From Bacteroidales bacterium (GTDB lineage: Bacteria; Bacteroidota; Bacteroidia; Bacteroidales; Muribaculaceae): a DNA stretch of 13,797 bases. Within the stretch, counting starts at the first letter, position 1, and each line of letters begins with the position of its first letter. Below the pieces are notes generated by a model. It saw nothing but the letters and a program-made list of their open reading frames with translations, searched no databases and was not told the origin of the DNA. The DNA lies in contig JAAVGX010000066.1 of assembly GCA_014800065.1 (NCBI GenBank), forward strand, positions 1-13,797. The letters run 5' to 3'. Shown piece after piece: positions 13,724 through 13,797 of this stretch. The position numbers and the translations under genes are program-made.

Positions 13724-13797
13724 TAGTCAATTTCAGTGCGGAGAGAAGGAGGTTCTTTCTCGCTCACTCGAAAGCGGCAAGCCGATGAGGCGAGCTA

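Larger units (their letters stand above)
13471..13797. other. 327-bp region without a convincing gene at the right edge
   Basis: Three parts can be seen. Bases 13471-13527 are the AT-rich leader of the nucleotidyltransferase gene; a possible -7 box, TAAATTCG on the minus strand (13500-13493), is present but no well-spaced -33 box was found. Bases 13528-13723 are the inverted-repeat element described separately. Bases 13724-13797 are markedly richer in G and C and contain short potential stems: CTCGC/GCGAG (13759-13763 with 13790-13794) and CGGC/GCCG (13775-13778 with 13781-13784). An open frame on the plus strand from GTG 13736 runs off the edge, but it is too short to judge. No tRNA-like fold was recognised. 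Confidence 0.55.

Noticed and set aside
13736..13797. A plus-strand frame beginning GTG and running off the right edge
   Set aside because: Only about 20 codons are visible, with no motif or good start context. The segment has stem-forming potential that explains it as well as a gene would.

Overview
All supported genes lie on the minus strand, so the window is transcribed from right to left. The gene families point to Bacteroidota, most likely order Bacteroidales: an AddB-like nuclease without a Walker A motif, a small ECF sigma factor flanked by two little membrane proteins, an MlaE-MlaF pair without a neighbouring MlaD, and a TAnnTTTG-like promoter. A gut lineage near Muribaculaceae would fit, but that is an impression and not a demonstrated placement. 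The content is mostly core housekeeping.

In transcription order: (1) 13470-12112, a class II tRNA nucleotidyltransferase/poly(A) polymerase family enzyme with a degenerate HD site and a very basic tail. (2) After an 85-bp repeat-rich gap comes a tight run from 12026 to 3869: MlaE-type permease, MlaF-type ATPase, HolB (clamp-loader delta prime), an AddB-like PD-(D/E)XK nuclease, HemW (heme chaperone), a small three-helix membrane protein resembling DUF6249, an ECF sigma factor, and a two-helix membrane protein. Three junctions in this run are ATGA overlaps (mlaE/mlaF, mlaF/holB, small membrane protein/sigma); the largest gap is 82 bp, after hemW. (3) A 134-bp gap holds a plausible Bacteroidota-type promoter for an acyl-CoA synthetase (3734-2079). 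(4) After a 118-bp gap with a tandem and inverted repeat, bioB, a TrmH/SpoU-family rRNA or tRNA methyltransferase and the start of radA overlap one another and run off the left edge.

The least ordinary DNA is outside the genes. At 13528-13723 there is a 196-bp element with 19/20-matching terminal inverted repeats that encloses a second, concentric imperfect hairpin about 100 nt long. This is the architecture of a MITE or other non-autonomous foldback element. Both gaps in front of bioB and mlaE carry the same short repeat on the same strand (GTTTA spaced every 7-9 bases). Within the genes, points worth checking are the sigma factor and its two membrane partners, the HD-less and tail-extended nucleotidyltransferase, and an acyl-CoA synthetase whose usual C-terminal catalytic lysine position appears to be serine. 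No phage, CRISPR array, defence island or complete transposase gene is visible, and no tRNA or rRNA gene was recognised.
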